Shown piece by piece: positions 35,436-44,963 of a stretch of 64,000 nt of DNA. Location: contig NZ_JAEVYN010000001.1 of the NCBI RefSeq assembly GCF_016807185.1, positions 2,010,161 through 2,074,160 of the forward strand, in the 5' to 3' direction. The notes below the pieces were generated by a model. It was not told the origin of the DNA. It did no database searches and worked only from the letters and a program-made list of their open reading frames with translations. The position numbers and the translations under genes are program-made. This stretch comes from Leptolyngbya sp. Cla-17 (GTDB lineage Bacteria; Cyanobacteriota; Cyanobacteriia; Leptolyngbyales; Leptolyngbyaceae). How positions within the stretch are numbered: the stretch's first letter is position 1; each line of letters starts with the position of its first letter.

Positions 35436-37331
35436 TCAATGAGTTTTATCTAAATCCTTGCCAGATTTTTGTTGTATTGGAATTGCGATCGTAAATTCGG
35501 TGCCGCTGCCACACTGGGAAACGCATTGCAAGGTGCCGCCGTGTTTTTCCGTAATAATTTGGTGACTGATGGATAGCCCTAGCCCGGTTCCTTTACCGAT
35601 TGATTTTGTGGTGAAGAACGGATCAAATAGCTGGTTCTGTATCTCTTCTGGAATACCAACTCCATTGTCAGTGATTGTGATTTGAACAGAATTGGGCTCG
35701 GCGATCGCGGTTTGAATACGAATCGCAAATGAGCCTTCTCCACTCGCCGACTCCATACTTTCATCCAGCGCATCGTTCGCGACGCGTGACACATTTCTGT
35801 CCATCTTTTCTTCTAACGTGTCAATCGCATTCACCAACAAATTCATAAACACCTGATTCAACTGTCCGGGGTAGCACTCCACCAGCGGCAAGTTGCCATA
35901 TTCCCGAGTAACTTCAATCTCGCCTCCCTTGGGTTTTGACTTCAAGCGATTTTGGAGAATCATCAGCGTACTATCAATGCCCTGATGAATATCCACCGCT
36001 TTGATATCAGCCTCATCTAGTCGCGAGAAGTTACGCAAACTGAGGACAATTTCCCGAATTCGATCGGTGCCAAGCTGCATGGATGCCAACACTTTGAGTA
36101 AATCAATTTGCAAAAACTCAATATCCATCTCGTCGGCTTGCTGCTGAATCTCTGTTGCTGGCGCAGGATAATGATGTTGATAAAGCGCCACTAGGTCGAG
36201 CAAATCGTGAGAGTAGCGACTAATGTGACTGATATTGCCGTGGATGAAATTTACTGGGTTATTAATTTCGTGGGCAATTCCCGCCACAAGCTGTCCTAAG
36301 CTAGACATCTTCTCGCTTTGAATCAGCTTCAGTTGCATTCGCTTTAGTTGCCTGAGTGAGTTTTCTAAAGCTTGCGATCGCGATCGTTCCTTTGCCTCAG
36401 ACACTTGCAACACTTGATTTATCTGTTTCAGATGTTGTTCGCGCTGAAAAATCTCCTGTGCCATTCTGTGAAATGCTTTGAGCAACTGTCCAGATTCATC
36501 CTGTGAGCGGGTCATCCGTCCCAAGTTGCCCACCTGAAACCGTTCTAGCTGCTGTAGGGTCGGCATGCCTTTACTCAAATCATCAGCGATCGCCGTTAAC
36601 TGCTGAATGGGGTGAATTACCGCTCGTCTCAGCAGGAAGTTGATCACCAAAATCATCGCCATAAATAGCCCAACCAGCAGCCCAATCATCAACGATAAAT
36701 TTTTTAGCCCCAACTCCAACACTTTACTGGCAGGAACATAGATCGTTTGCGCCGTCACAATCTCATGTAACTGCCAGCCAAAACCATGCTCTGAGCCGTA
36801 TTTTACAAGCTGGCTTTTGGGTGCGCGATCGGGCTGACTGTGACATTGCAAGCAACTTGGCTGACTCACCGACAACGGATGCGCCAGGTAATACAACTTA
36901 TCCCCTTTCAGCATTCGATAGCCCGATAGCTCTTGCTTATTTTTATCTTGCCGAAACTGATTGATTAGGTTCGCCTCAAACTCGTCTGCCTGATCTTCCA
37001 GATTGGTTGGGTTTAAGGTTGCCTCCTTATAAAAGTAGTTCTGAAATTCTGGGTTCTTAGTGAAATTCTCAAAAACTTCCCTAGCAGAAAAAGCCGGGAC
37101 TGTTTCAGAAATGAAAGCTGACTCAGAACGAAGCTGATCAGCTAAAAGAGGCTTAATATTGTTGCTGGTGTAACTCCTGACGGAATTCATCGTTTGAATA
37201 AGCAATTTCGCTTGTCCGCCAATTTGATAGTCCATTGCGATCGACAAAGAACTGCCAATCAAAATAACTCCAACGGCAAATACCAGAAATAGCAGAATAT
37301 TAAACTTACGTTCCAGCCGGGAGTTCTTCAT
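35436..37331 (-). CDS. membrane sensor histidine kinase with DUF3365 c-type haem motif
   Basis: A 631-residue sensor. TM1 spans ~12-32. The periplasmic Tll0287-like/DUF3365 domain (35-205) contains Cys160-x2-Cys163-His164, the covalent haem c attachment motif. TM2 is ~213-234, then HAMP and a coiled coil. The HisKA domain has phosphoacceptor His354 in GIAHEINNPVNFIHGN. The ATPase domain has NQVFMNLLVNAID, TDNGVGIPEE and GTGLGLSIS. It may sense redox state or a gas outside the cytoplasm through haem; that is inference from the motif. No partner response regulator lies next to it. Confidence 0.92.
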   Translation of the reverse strand: MKNSRLERKFNILLFLVFAVGVILIGSSLSIAMDYQIGGQAKLLIQTMNSVRSYTSNNIKPLLADQLRSESAFISETVPAFSAREVFENFTKNPEFQNYFYKEATLNPTNLEDQADEFEANLINQFRQDKNKQELSGYRMLKGDKLYYLAHPLSVSQPSCLQCHSQPDRAPKSQLVKYGSEHGFGWQLHEIVTAQTIYVPASKVLELGLKNLSLMIGLLVGLFMAMILVINFLLRRAVIHPIQQLTAIADDLSKGMPTLQQLERFQVGNLGRMTRSQDESGQLLKAFHRMAQEIFQREQHLKQINQVLQVSEAKERSRSQALENSLRQLKRMQLKLIQSEKMSSLGQLVAGIAHEINNPVNFIHGNISHISRYSHDLLDLVALYQHHYPAPATEIQQQADEMDIEFLQIDLLKVLASMQLGTDRIREIVLSLRNFSRLDEADIKAVDIHQGIDSTLMILQNRLKSKPKGGEIEVTREYGNLPLVECYPGQLNQVFMNLLVNAIDTLEEKMDRNVSRVANDALDESMESASGEGSFAIRIQTAIAEPNSVQITITDNGVGIPEEIQNQLFDPFFTTKSIGKGTGLGLSISHQIITEKHGGTLQCVSQCGSGTEFTIAIPIQQKSGKDLDKTH

Positions 37332-37420
37332 GAACTGTATAAGTTGAGTAGTGTCACCTACGCTATTTTTCCCGCAGGACGAATTTTTTCAACAACTTAA
37401 CAACACATTGACTACTCGCT

Positions 37421-38023
37421 TCACCGCATCGCTCCCATCGTGCTTTTCCAAGACAATTCCTTACACAATACCTTCAGCGCCCGCTGATCGGCTCCGCTGA
37501 ACAAGCTACTATCAACCAGTTCGGTCAACACCTGCTGGGTCAGTTGAGAGGCAAAGGTGCCGCCACATCGAAGCAGGAGACTGTAATAACAAAACTGGGG
37601 ACGTTGCACCTCATTGAGATGAAAGCGATAAATTTCGTCGGGGGTCATCCGATAAACCGCCGTATTGACTGGGACAATGACTTTTGGAATGCCGTGCTGT
37701 CCATAAGCTACGTCATCCTCTTGTTCTAAAGTGCCGATGAGGATAGTCCATAACAAAGTGCGGGTTTCGCTAATTAAATCAGGAGTGAAGACGGGATCAG
37801 GCTCACTCGACAGACGCGGACCCATGTTGAGAAACATCGGGTTGAACAGTTGCGAGTTGTAGATTAAGCCCACTGCCCAATGGCGATCGCGCCCTTCCAG
37901 CCGCACAAAGGAACCAAATCCAAAATCATCTGGCTTGGGCGGATTCTCTCGACTAGTTTCATCATCCAGTTCCACAATGTAGTCACAGTGGGAGTTAGAC
38001 TTTACAACTTTGCCCAAGCGCAT
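37421..38023 (-). CDS. conserved cyanobacterial protein, possible HAS-barrel domain
   Basis: A 200-residue soluble protein. The N-terminus MRLGKVVKSNSHCDYIVEL followed by a beta-rich stretch (GSFVRLEGRDRHWAVGLIYNS) resembles the HAS barrel found at the front of HerA-type ATPases, but there is no ATPase domain. The second half is helical. ATG 38023 has AGGAG 6 nt upstream and was preferred to the longer frame. Function unknown; the HAS-barrel idea is tentative. Confidence 0.7.
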   Translation of the reverse strand: MRLGKVVKSNSHCDYIVELDDETSRENPPKPDDFGFGSFVRLEGRDRHWAVGLIYNSQLFNPMFLNMGPRLSSEPDPVFTPDLISETRTLLWTILIGTLEQEDDVAYGQHGIPKVIVPVNTAVYRMTPDEIYRFHLNEVQRPQFCYYSLLLRCGGTFASQLTQQVLTELVDSSLFSGADQRALKVLCKELSWKSTMGAMR

Positions 38024-38283
38024 GGCGGCTCTCCTGGTATTGACCAAAGATTCTTGCTAGAAAATAATCTAGGCTGGATCAGCTAAGATAATAGTACACG
38101 TAATCTATTATTTGCTGCGGTCGCGTTTACTCTAGCAGCGATCGCAGTTTGATGGTGAAATTGTTGATTATTGAAAACGCTTGCCTAGCCAGAGGTGCCA
38201 ATATCAGTAAGATTAAGAGGAGTAAATTGTTCAAAAGTGAATTTTTACAGCCAAGCCGCGATCGCCAATGATCCATCGCTTTT

Positions 38284-38769
38284 TTACTTTGCTAGCTCGT
38301 TGGCTTTTTTTGCAAGATCCATGTCTTTTTGAGTAATGCCGCCAGCGTCATGAGTTGTAAGGTCGATGGTAACGCGATTGTAGACATTGAACCACTCAGG
38401 GTGATGATCCATTGACTCGGCAACTAGTGCCAAGCTAGACATAAATCCAAAGGCTTCCACAAAGGAAGGAAACTGATATTGGCGGTGCAATTTACCGTTT
38501 TGAATGCTCCAACCATCCAACTCACTCAAAGCAGCCTCTAGTTGATTGGGGGAAAGCAGAAGAGCGTTCATGGCAGCAATATCCTGAAAAATAGATTTGT
38601 TGAAAACAGGTGCCGCGATCGCCGAGGTTGTATGTTCAACACTGAACTGACTCATTGAAATTGCAGAGAACCTATACTGACTCAGTACCGCAATTCCAAC
38701 AAATAAAAGTAAAGCAGTCAGCTTGAGCCAATGGCGTAACAAAGTTCGATAAAAAACTCGATAGTCCAT
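38284..38769 (-). CDS. pterin-4a-carbinolamine dehydratase domain with N-terminal membrane anchor or signal
   Basis: A 161-residue protein. Residues ~60-161 are a complete PCD/DCoH domain: LDGWSIQNGKLHRQYQFPSF, then the active-site motif ESMDHHPEWFNVYNRVTIDLTTHD. PCD normally acts in the cytosol, recycling tetrahydrobiopterin-type cofactors. Here a basic N-terminus and a hydrophobic segment (LTALLLFVGIAVLSQY) precede it, so the enzyme may be exported or membrane-anchored. ATG 38769 was chosen; the frame extends 28 codons further. Enzyme family is clear, location is inference. Confidence 0.85.
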   Translation of the reverse strand: MDYRVFYRTLLRHWLKLTALLLFVGIAVLSQYRFSAISMSQFSVEHTTSAIAAPVFNKSIFQDIAAMNALLLSPNQLEAALSELDGWSIQNGKLHRQYQFPSFVEAFGFMSSLALVAESMDHHPEWFNVYNRVTIDLTTHDAGGITQKDMDLAKKANELAK

Positions 38770-38882
38770 GAAAAAGCATTCAAAAAAATATGAAAGAATG
38801 CTGAAGCAATCACCAAATAAGATTCGGAAATCAGAGATTCTACTCAGCAGCATTTGCTGCCAAATATCATCGCTGATGCCGA

Positions 38883-39233
38883 TTACTTAGACTTGAGATT
38901 TTCGATCGCCGTTTCCACGGAACCTTGAAGCGATAAAAATTGCTCCAAACGAACCAACTTCACTGTCTGTGTGACGCGAGGATTGGTGACAATTTGTAGA
39001 GTGCCGCTAGCAGTTTGAACTTTCTTTGCTAGCTGAACTAAAGCACCTAGCCCAGAACTATCGATGAAATCAATCTTGGATAAATCCAAAATGAAGTGCT
39101 TGGGTCCTTCTTCTACACATTGCGTAAAAACAGAGCGGAATTTTGGCTCGGAGAAAGCATCCAAAAGACCTGCGAGGCGAAATAACTGGTAATCATCCTT
39201 GATGTCGCGTGTGCCTCTCAAGCTTACAGTCAA
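38883..39233 (-). CDS. STAS-domain anti-sigma factor antagonist
   Basis: A 116-residue SpoIIAA-like protein. It has the DLSKIDFIDSSGLGALVQLAKK motif with the Ser that is phosphorylated by a partner kinase in this family, and the strand LRGTRDIKDDYQLFRLAGLLDAF. It probably takes part in a partner-switch pathway controlling a sigma factor or another output. No RsbW-type kinase or PP2C phosphatase gene is in the neighbourhood. Confidence 0.92.
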   Translation of the reverse strand: MTVSLRGTRDIKDDYQLFRLAGLLDAFSEPKFRSVFTQCVEEGPKHFILDLSKIDFIDSSGLGALVQLAKKVQTASGTLQIVTNPRVTQTVKLVRLEQFLSLQGSVETAIENLKSK

Positions 39234-39492
39234 GGTTAGTGGCTCAGGAATAAAACCCTCCTAGTGGTTATAGCCCAAATTAGACGATTCATTATATATT
39301 CTTCGAGTTCAATTGAACACAGCAATACTACGCTGAAGCTCACGACATTTTAGCACTCTGGTTTCTAATCGGTAGACTTTTTACAAGCGTATAGAAAGCT
39401 ATAGGTTGAATTTTGATCATTAGGTCGCGCTCAAAATAGTTCCTACGAAAACGCTACGTGAACAAACTCTACACTTTGCTCTTCGCTTTCCA

Positions 39493-40464
39493 CTAAGCAG
39501 CACCTCGACTGCAACGGCTCAGGGGCGATGTCCCAAAAAGATGGGTTAAAAAACTGGGGCTCAGCTCTTTGTTCCAAGCGCGTAGCCGCACCATGACCCG
39601 CATCAGGGTAAAGGTTAGTTCGATCGCATGATTGAGTTGCTCGGTTCCGATTAAGTCATTGCTGTGGGTGCGTTCGCCCTGGTGATGTTTGAGCAAATCA
39701 ACCAGATTATGAGTGGAGCCTCTCATTTGAGTAAAAAACGGCTCTGCAAATGCCCAGCGGCTAAAGCCCCAAAATTTTGCCAGATGATTCGCTTCGTCTT
39801 GGAGGGGTTGGGCGATCGCCTGTTGCAAGTCGCCGGTGGAGTGCGCCATCAGCCATAAATACACGGCAGTAGCACTCCATTCAGTCGTAATTCGGCTGAG
39901 AGTGTGATGATATACCGCATTCCATGGGTCACCATTGGGCTGATACCCTGTGACGGAGTTCGGCTTGGGCTGAAGTTTCTCACCCGTCAACTGCTGATAA
40001 ATTTTGCGAAAGGTGGGGGCATGTTGCCGCTCTTCTTTTTCCCATACGCCCATGGCTTTAATGGAACCCTGAGCATCACATTCACCACCCATAAAGAATG
40101 CCATTTGGGGATGCACAGCTTCTAGATAATCCCAACTTTCTTGAGAGTAAGCCCGAATCGGTGCTTCGATTTCTGTAGCACCCGCAATGATCATGGCAAA
40201 TAGGGCTGGATCAACGCCAATCACTTGGTCGGGGCTAATCCCTTTCCAGTTAATTGGTTCCCAGGGGCGGGTGTGGGGTGTGGTGAATTGACTAGGTAAG
40301 TCAGACAGACGATCGCTGAGAATGGCGATCGCAAGATAGCGATCAATCAGCCGGTTGACTCGCGCTCGAATTTGCAAGTAGCTAGGATTTTTGGGGCAGT
40401 AACCAGCCAAATCGGACGTAGCAGCCGCAACTTTAGCGTAACGAGGATGCAATAAGACAGTCAT
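39493..40464 (-). CDS. ferritin-like di-iron protein
   Basis: A 323-residue helical protein. Two ExxH motifs, Glu145-x2-His148 in EKEERQHA and Glu224-x2-His227 in QDEANHLAK, plus Glu195 in TTEWSATAVY and an earlier Glu around 100-110, give the ligand pattern of a di-iron four-helix bundle. The family is distantly like acyl-ACP desaturases and other ferritin-like oxidases, but the substrate is unknown. ATG 40464 has AGGAG 7 nt upstream and was preferred to the longer frame. It stands alone. Confidence 0.82.
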   Translation of the reverse strand: MTVLLHPRYAKVAAATSDLAGYCPKNPSYLQIRARVNRLIDRYLAIAILSDRLSDLPSQFTTPHTRPWEPINWKGISPDQVIGVDPALFAMIIAGATEIEAPIRAYSQESWDYLEAVHPQMAFFMGGECDAQGSIKAMGVWEKEERQHAPTFRKIYQQLTGEKLQPKPNSVTGYQPNGDPWNAVYHHTLSRITTEWSATAVYLWLMAHSTGDLQQAIAQPLQDEANHLAKFWGFSRWAFAEPFFTQMRGSTHNLVDLLKHHQGERTHSNDLIGTEQLNHAIELTFTLMRVMVRLRAWNKELSPSFLTHLFGTSPLSRCSRGAA

Positions 40465-40635
40465 GAGAAGGCTCCTTCTAAGCAAGGGGGGATTGAACTT
40501 TGGAGTCGCTGTGGGTCGCGTTCCATACTTCTTAGAATGCCTGAGTTTTTTGAGTCTGCTGGCTTAAGCTCTGGCTAAAAAATTGGCGTAGTTTTTGAAT
40601 GAGAAAAGAGCGATCGCTTGCCAGAGGTCGTAGGT

Positions 40636-40839
40636 TTAGCACAAGCGAGTTGAAAGAGCGCGATCGCCCTTGATAATCAGCAATGCCCGATAGCCATTAG
40701 GATGTTTCTGCCAAAAAAGTGAAGTTGTTTCCGAAAACTCTACTGTTGAGGGCGTGGTGAGCCAGATAATAAGCCTATTAACGACAGACGCCTGGTTCTC
40801 GTCATTACGAGTTGCATCCTCAAAACTAGCCTGCCAGCG
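40636..40839 (-). pseudogene. possible gene remnant without a start codon
   Basis: The gap 40465-40899 holds no intact gene. On the minus strand one frame is open for about 67 codons to a TAA at 40636-40638. It reads like real protein (WLTTPSTVEFSETT, then FWQKHPNGYRALLIIKGDRA) but has no ATG, GTG or TTG start and is closed by TGA just upstream. It may be the tail of a decayed gene. I do not recognise the family. Confidence 0.3.
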
Positions 40840-40899
40840 TCAATTTTGAGCAAAATTGTGTGCATCCTCTAAATAAGCCAATTATCTATATAGAAGGTT

Positions 40900-43800
40900 A
40901 TGGAAGGAGCTCTCAAAGCGTCGGCACAAGGGTTAGAACTGATTGACCAGGCGCGTAAACGCAAAGGTTGGAACCGCCAATCCATTAGTTGGAGCGAAGC
41001 CGCACTTACCAGCGTGGCCTGTTTGAAACAGTTTTGGCGCAGTGAACGCATTCAGCCAGATACCTTCATCCGCATTTGTGTAGCCGTTGGAGTGACCGAT
41101 TGGCAGGAGATCGCCGAATTTTTGCCTACCTCTGCATCACACCCTCCTCTTCCTTCACTCCAGACTGCTTTTCCCTGCTTGGATTGGGGTGAAGCACCCG
41201 AAATTTCCTTTTTTTGTGGACGACAGGATGAATTGGCAACCTTGGAGCAGTGGATTCAGGGCGATCGCTGCAAACTCATCGCCATTCTCGGCATGGGCGG
41301 TATCGGTAAAACCACCCTGACTGCAACGCTGATCGAACGAGCAATAGAGAATGAAAAATGGGGAATGGGAAAGGGGGAAGCGGAGAAAGAAACGCAACCC
41401 ATTCAATCTGATAGTTTGTCCTCTAACTCCCAACTCCCAACCCCCTTCCGCAGCCTAATTTGGCGATCGCTCCGCAATGCCCCATCTCTAGAAATGCTGC
41501 TGGCAGACTTGATTTCTTTCATTTCCCAACAGCCTCAGATGGCTCTCCCAGACACCCTAGATCAGCAGTTGTCTCTGCTGCTTCGCCATCTGCGCGATCA
41601 TCGCTGTCTCATCATTTTCGACAATGCCGAATCTATTCTGACTGCTCCATCTACCCAGGCTTCTCTCGATTCTATTTCTCCCCGCTCTTCTGTCCCGCTT
41701 GGCACCTACCGCCCTGGTTACGAAGCCTACGGTGAACTGCTGCGCCGAATTGGTGAAGAGCGGCATCAAAGCTGTTTGCTATTGACCAGTCGAGAGCCGC
41801 CACGAGAAGTGGTGCTGTTGGCTGGTGAAAAAGTGCGGAGTTTGAATCTGTCAGGACTATCGAATAGTGCTGGACAGGATGTCTTAGCGAGAATTGGATT
41901 GTCTTCTGCTTCGGGGATGGAATCAGCGGCGATCGTTGAGCATTACGGCGGCAATCCGTTGGCGTTAAAGATTGTGGCAGCAGGCATTCGCGGATTGATG
42001 GATAATGATGTGACTCGCTTTTTGGACTTAATGCATCAGGGGAATTTTTGCTTTTCCGATATTCAAGATTTGCTAGAGCGCCATTTCAGTCGCCTTTCTT
42101 ATTTAGAGCAGGAGGTAATGTATTGGCTAGCGATCGCCCGTGAACCCGTTTCCCTGACTACCTTACACGCCAATTTGCTCTCGTCAGAATCCCGCGTTCA
42201 ACTCCCCCAAACCTTGGTTTCTCTCAAGCAGCGCAGTCTGATCGAATCAGCAAAGCTTCCTCTACCCATGAGCAGCACTGGCTATACACTTCAGCCTGTT
42301 GTGCTGGAATACACCAGCAGCCGCCTGATTGCAGAGTTCTGTAGCGAAGTGATCAATCAAACTCCCGATCTATTGCGGAATCATGCCCTGATCAAAGCGC
42401 AAGCCAAAGATTATATTCGAGAAGCTCAAACTCGCTTTTTGCTTGATCCACTGGTGCAGCGACTACAGGCACTTTGCGGCACGGTTGATTTGACCACTCA
42501 CCTGGCTCAACTGCTTCCCCCTTTTCAGGGAAAACCACCGATGCAAACGGGCTACATCGGCGGTAACGTGCTGAACCTGTTGCGCCATCTTCGGGCAGAT
42601 TTGAGCGGCTACGATTTTTCTCGTTTGACGATCTGGCAAGCGGATCTGCGGGGTGCGACGCTCAATCACGTCAATTTTAGCCATGCTGACTTGACAGCTT
42701 CTACGTTTACTGAAACCTTTGGCAGTGTGATTGCTTTGGCGTTCAGTCCAGACGGGCAAACGCTGGTGACCAGCGACGATCGCGGCTGGGTGTATCTCTG
42801 GCGCGTGGCAGACAGCACTCAGCTACTGGCATTTCAGGCACACAGCGAATGGATTTTCGGGTTGGCATTTAGTCCGGATGGCAGAATGCTGGTGACGGGC
42901 AGCCTCGATCGCACGCTCAAACGGTGGGATAGCCAAACAGGGCAATGCTTACAGACTATTCAAGTGCATACCGGCGGTATTTCAGCCGTCGCTTTTTCTG
43001 ATGATGGCACCTGCTGGGCAAGCGGCAGCAGCGACCAGACGATTAACCTTTTTTCAGAGTCAGGGACCCATCTGCAAACCTTCACGGGACACAGCGATAT
43101 CGTGCGAACCGTCGCCTTTGGCAGGTTGGGCGATCGCCTGTTGTTGGCAAGCGGCAGCTTTGACCACACCATTCGCATTTGGGATGTACAGGCTGGAACA
43201 TGTCTCAAAATTTTGCGCGATAGCTGTGCCGTGTTGTCCTTAACATGGCTGCCTAACCCTAGGCTATTAGAGGGCGATCGCGGCGACACTTTCTTGCTGG
43301 CAGCCGGTGGCGATGATGGTGCTATCAAACTGTGGAATTGGCAAGCCGCCACTTGGTCAAGCTTAGATGGGCACACAGACGGCATCTGGAGCTTAGCAGC
43401 GAGTCCTGATGGACGCACACTCACCAGCGGCAGCAGCGATCAAACCCTCAGATGTTGGGATATGAAAACTGGACATCTACTTCGCACCCTGCGCGGTCAT
43501 CACAATCGGATTTGGTCAGTTGCCATCAGCCCCGATGGTCACCAAATTGCCAGCGGTAGTGAAGACAAAACGCTCAAGTTGTGGGATAGCCAGAATGGGC
43601 AATGTCTCCGGACTCTACAGGGATATCACAACACCACTTTTCCGATCGCGATTTTCCTAAATGCGACCCGTGCGCCGGTGTTACTCACCTTCAGCGAAGA
43701 TCACCAGGTGCGGTTTTGGGATTTGCAGACTGGGCACTGTCAAAAGACCCTGCGCCTGCCGCCTCAAGATATTTTTCATGCCGCTCTCAGCCCCGATGCT

Positions 43801-44616
43801 CAAATTCTTGCCAGCAGCGGTTTAGACCACACCATCCGGTTGTATGACCTGCAACAAGAAACCAGTTTGCATCGGTTGCACGGGCATACTGCCTGGATTC
43901 GATTTGTGGCATTTCATCCCACCGAACCCTGGATTGCTAGTGCCAGTGGCGATCGCACCCTGCGCCTGTGGCACATTCACACGGGCGAGTGTTTGCAAGT
44001 GCTGAGAGGACACAAAAATCCGGTGCAATCCTTTGCCTTTAGCCTCGATGGTCGCCTACTTGCCAGCGCCAGTTGGGATGCTACCGTCCGCCTTTGGGAT
44101 CTGGCGACTGGAACCTGTTTACAGATATTGGCAGGACATATCGGTCGCCTAGGATTCTGCGCCTTTAATCCTGATGGAACCGTGCTGGTCAGCGGTGGGC
44201 AAGACCAAACTCTACGCCTGTGGCAAGTGGAAACGGGAGAGTGCCTCCAAGTATTGGAAGCGCACCAGGGTAGTATTGCAGCGATCTCTTTTCATCCACA
44301 AGGTCATTGCTTTGCCAGCGCCAGCTTGGATGGCACTGTTAAACTGTGGGATGTCAACAATGGCTCCTGTTTGCAAACTTTAACAGAGCAAATTGACTAT
44401 AACAACGCGCTCCTATTCAGTCCCGATGGCAGTTTGCTCAGTGTAGGAAGTCGCAATGGCATCTGCACCATTTTTGATGTGGAAACTGGGAATCGTCATT
44501 TGACGCTACACATTCCCCGACCTTATGAAGGCATGACGCTCACTCACGCGATCGGCTTAACTGATGCTCAACGCTTGACTTTGAAAACGTTAGGTGCGAT
44601 CGAAAAAAGCACCTAA
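40900..44616 (+). CDS. STAND protein: HTH-like N-terminus, NB-ARC ATPase, 14 WD40 repeats
   Basis: A 1238-residue protein. Residues 1-75 resemble the helical vHTH module found in front of cyanobacterial NB-ARC domains. The NB-ARC NTPase follows with P-loop ILGMGGIGKTTL (129-140), LIIFDNAES as Walker B and NPLALKIVAAGI as the GxP-type motif. A short pentapeptide-like bridge (ADLRGATLNHVNFSHADL) leads into 14 WD40 repeats (about 605-1190), enough for two seven-bladed propellers. Such proteins assemble on ligand recognition. No enzymatic effector domain is visible, so the output is unknown. A heptanucleotide repeat adds a low-complexity insert in the NTPase. Confidence 0.9.
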   Translation: MEGALKASAQGLELIDQARKRKGWNRQSISWSEAALTSVACLKQFWRSERIQPDTFIRICVAVGVTDWQEIAEFLPTSASHPPLPSLQTAFPCLDWGEAPEISFFCGRQDELATLEQWIQGDRCKLIAILGMGGIGKTTLTATLIERAIENEKWGMGKGEAEKETQPIQSDSLSSNSQLPTPFRSLIWRSLRNAPSLEMLLADLISFISQQPQMALPDTLDQQLSLLLRHLRDHRCLIIFDNAESILTAPSTQASLDSISPRSSVPLGTYRPGYEAYGELLRRIGEERHQSCLLLTSREPPREVVLLAGEKVRSLNLSGLSNSAGQDVLARIGLSSASGMESAAIVEHYGGNPLALKIVAAGIRGLMDNDVTRFLDLMHQGNFCFSDIQDLLERHFSRLSYLEQEVMYWLAIAREPVSLTTLHANLLSSESRVQLPQTLVSLKQRSLIESAKLPLPMSSTGYTLQPVVLEYTSSRLIAEFCSEVINQTPDLLRNHALIKAQAKDYIREAQTRFLLDPLVQRLQALCGTVDLTTHLAQLLPPFQGKPPMQTGYIGGNVLNLLRHLRADLSGYDFSRLTIWQADLRGATLNHVNFSHADLTASTFTETFGSVIALAFSPDGQTLVTSDDRGWVYLWRVADSTQLLAFQAHSEWIFGLAFSPDGRMLVTGSLDRTLKRWDSQTGQCLQTIQVHTGGISAVAFSDDGTCWASGSSDQTINLFSESGTHLQTFTGHSDIVRTVAFGRLGDRLLLASGSFDHTIRIWDVQAGTCLKILRDSCAVLSLTWLPNPRLLEGDRGDTFLLAAGGDDGAIKLWNWQAATWSSLDGHTDGIWSLAASPDGRTLTSGSSDQTLRCWDMKTGHLLRTLRGHHNRIWSVAISPDGHQIASGSEDKTLKLWDSQNGQCLRTLQGYHNTTFPIAIFLNATRAPVLLTFSEDHQVRFWDLQTGHCQKTLRLPPQDIFHAALSPDAQILASSGLDHTIRLYDLQQETSLHRLHGHTAWIRFVAFHPTEPWIASASGDRTLRLWHIHTGECLQVLRGHKNPVQSFAFSLDGRLLASASWDATVRLWDLATGTCLQILAGHIGRLGFCAFNPDGTVLVSGGQDQTLRLWQVETGECLQVLEAHQGSIAAISFHPQGHCFASASLDGTVKLWDVNNGSCLQTLTEQIDYNNALLFSPDGSLLSVGSRNGICTIFDVETGNRHLTLHIPRPYEGMTLTHAIGLTDAQRLTLKTLGAIEKST
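41420..41447 (+). repeat. heptanucleotide repeat inside the NB-ARC gene
   Basis: Units CCTCTAA, CTCCCAA, CTCCCAA and CCCCCTT follow each other and encode SNSQLPTP. About 50 bp upstream (41357-41380) G-rich heptamers such as GGGGAAT and GGGAAAG appear, so the low-complexity insert of about 30 residues is bounded by two heptamer runs. Confidence 0.65.
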
Positions 44617-44747
44617 CGTGGTGTGCAACTTCTTTTGGTTCCAGCAAAGAAGCCAGAGCGAATTTTGTTTTGACTCATAGCGATCGCCCAGTATTACGCA
44701 ACACCACCAATGGTTAGCAAGACAGTGGTTCGGTAAATTCAGTCCTT

Positions 44748-44963
44748 TTACATCCGGGGTTTGAGATAAACAATCGCTTGCCGCCAGACGATGGTGGGTT
44801 GGTCATACTGATCCGTCAGGGAGATACAATAATTATCTTGCCAACTGATTTTCCCGGCTAGTAAGTCGCCTGTGACAAGCTTTAGCTCGACTTCCTTACC
44901 TTCCCGAATCAAGTTTTGAATTTGGCGAATACTAGGAAGCGCTGTCTCTAATTCTGTTGTCAT
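44748..44963 (-). CDS. hfq: RNA-binding protein Hfq, cyanobacterial type
   Basis: A 71-residue Sm-like protein. The Sm1 segment is EVELKLVTGDLLAGKISWQDN and the Sm2 segment TIVWRQAIVYLKP, matching the divergent cyanobacterial Hfq, which lacks the typical YKHA motif. In Synechocystis this protein is needed for motility and interacts with the pilus motor more than with sRNA. ATG 44963 was chosen because the conserved part begins at TTELETALPSIRQIQ; the upstream extension is not family-like. It is divergent from dapF, with a 157-bp gap. Confidence 0.9.
   Translation of the reverse strand: MTTELETALPSIRQIQNLIREGKEVELKLVTGDLLAGKISWQDNYCISLTDQYDQPTIVWRQAIVYLKPRM

Noticed and set aside
40900..44616. 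Anti-phage Avs-type defence system
   Set aside because: The NTPase plus repeat layout is similar, but there is no nuclease, protease or other killing domain, and no neighbouring defence gene.
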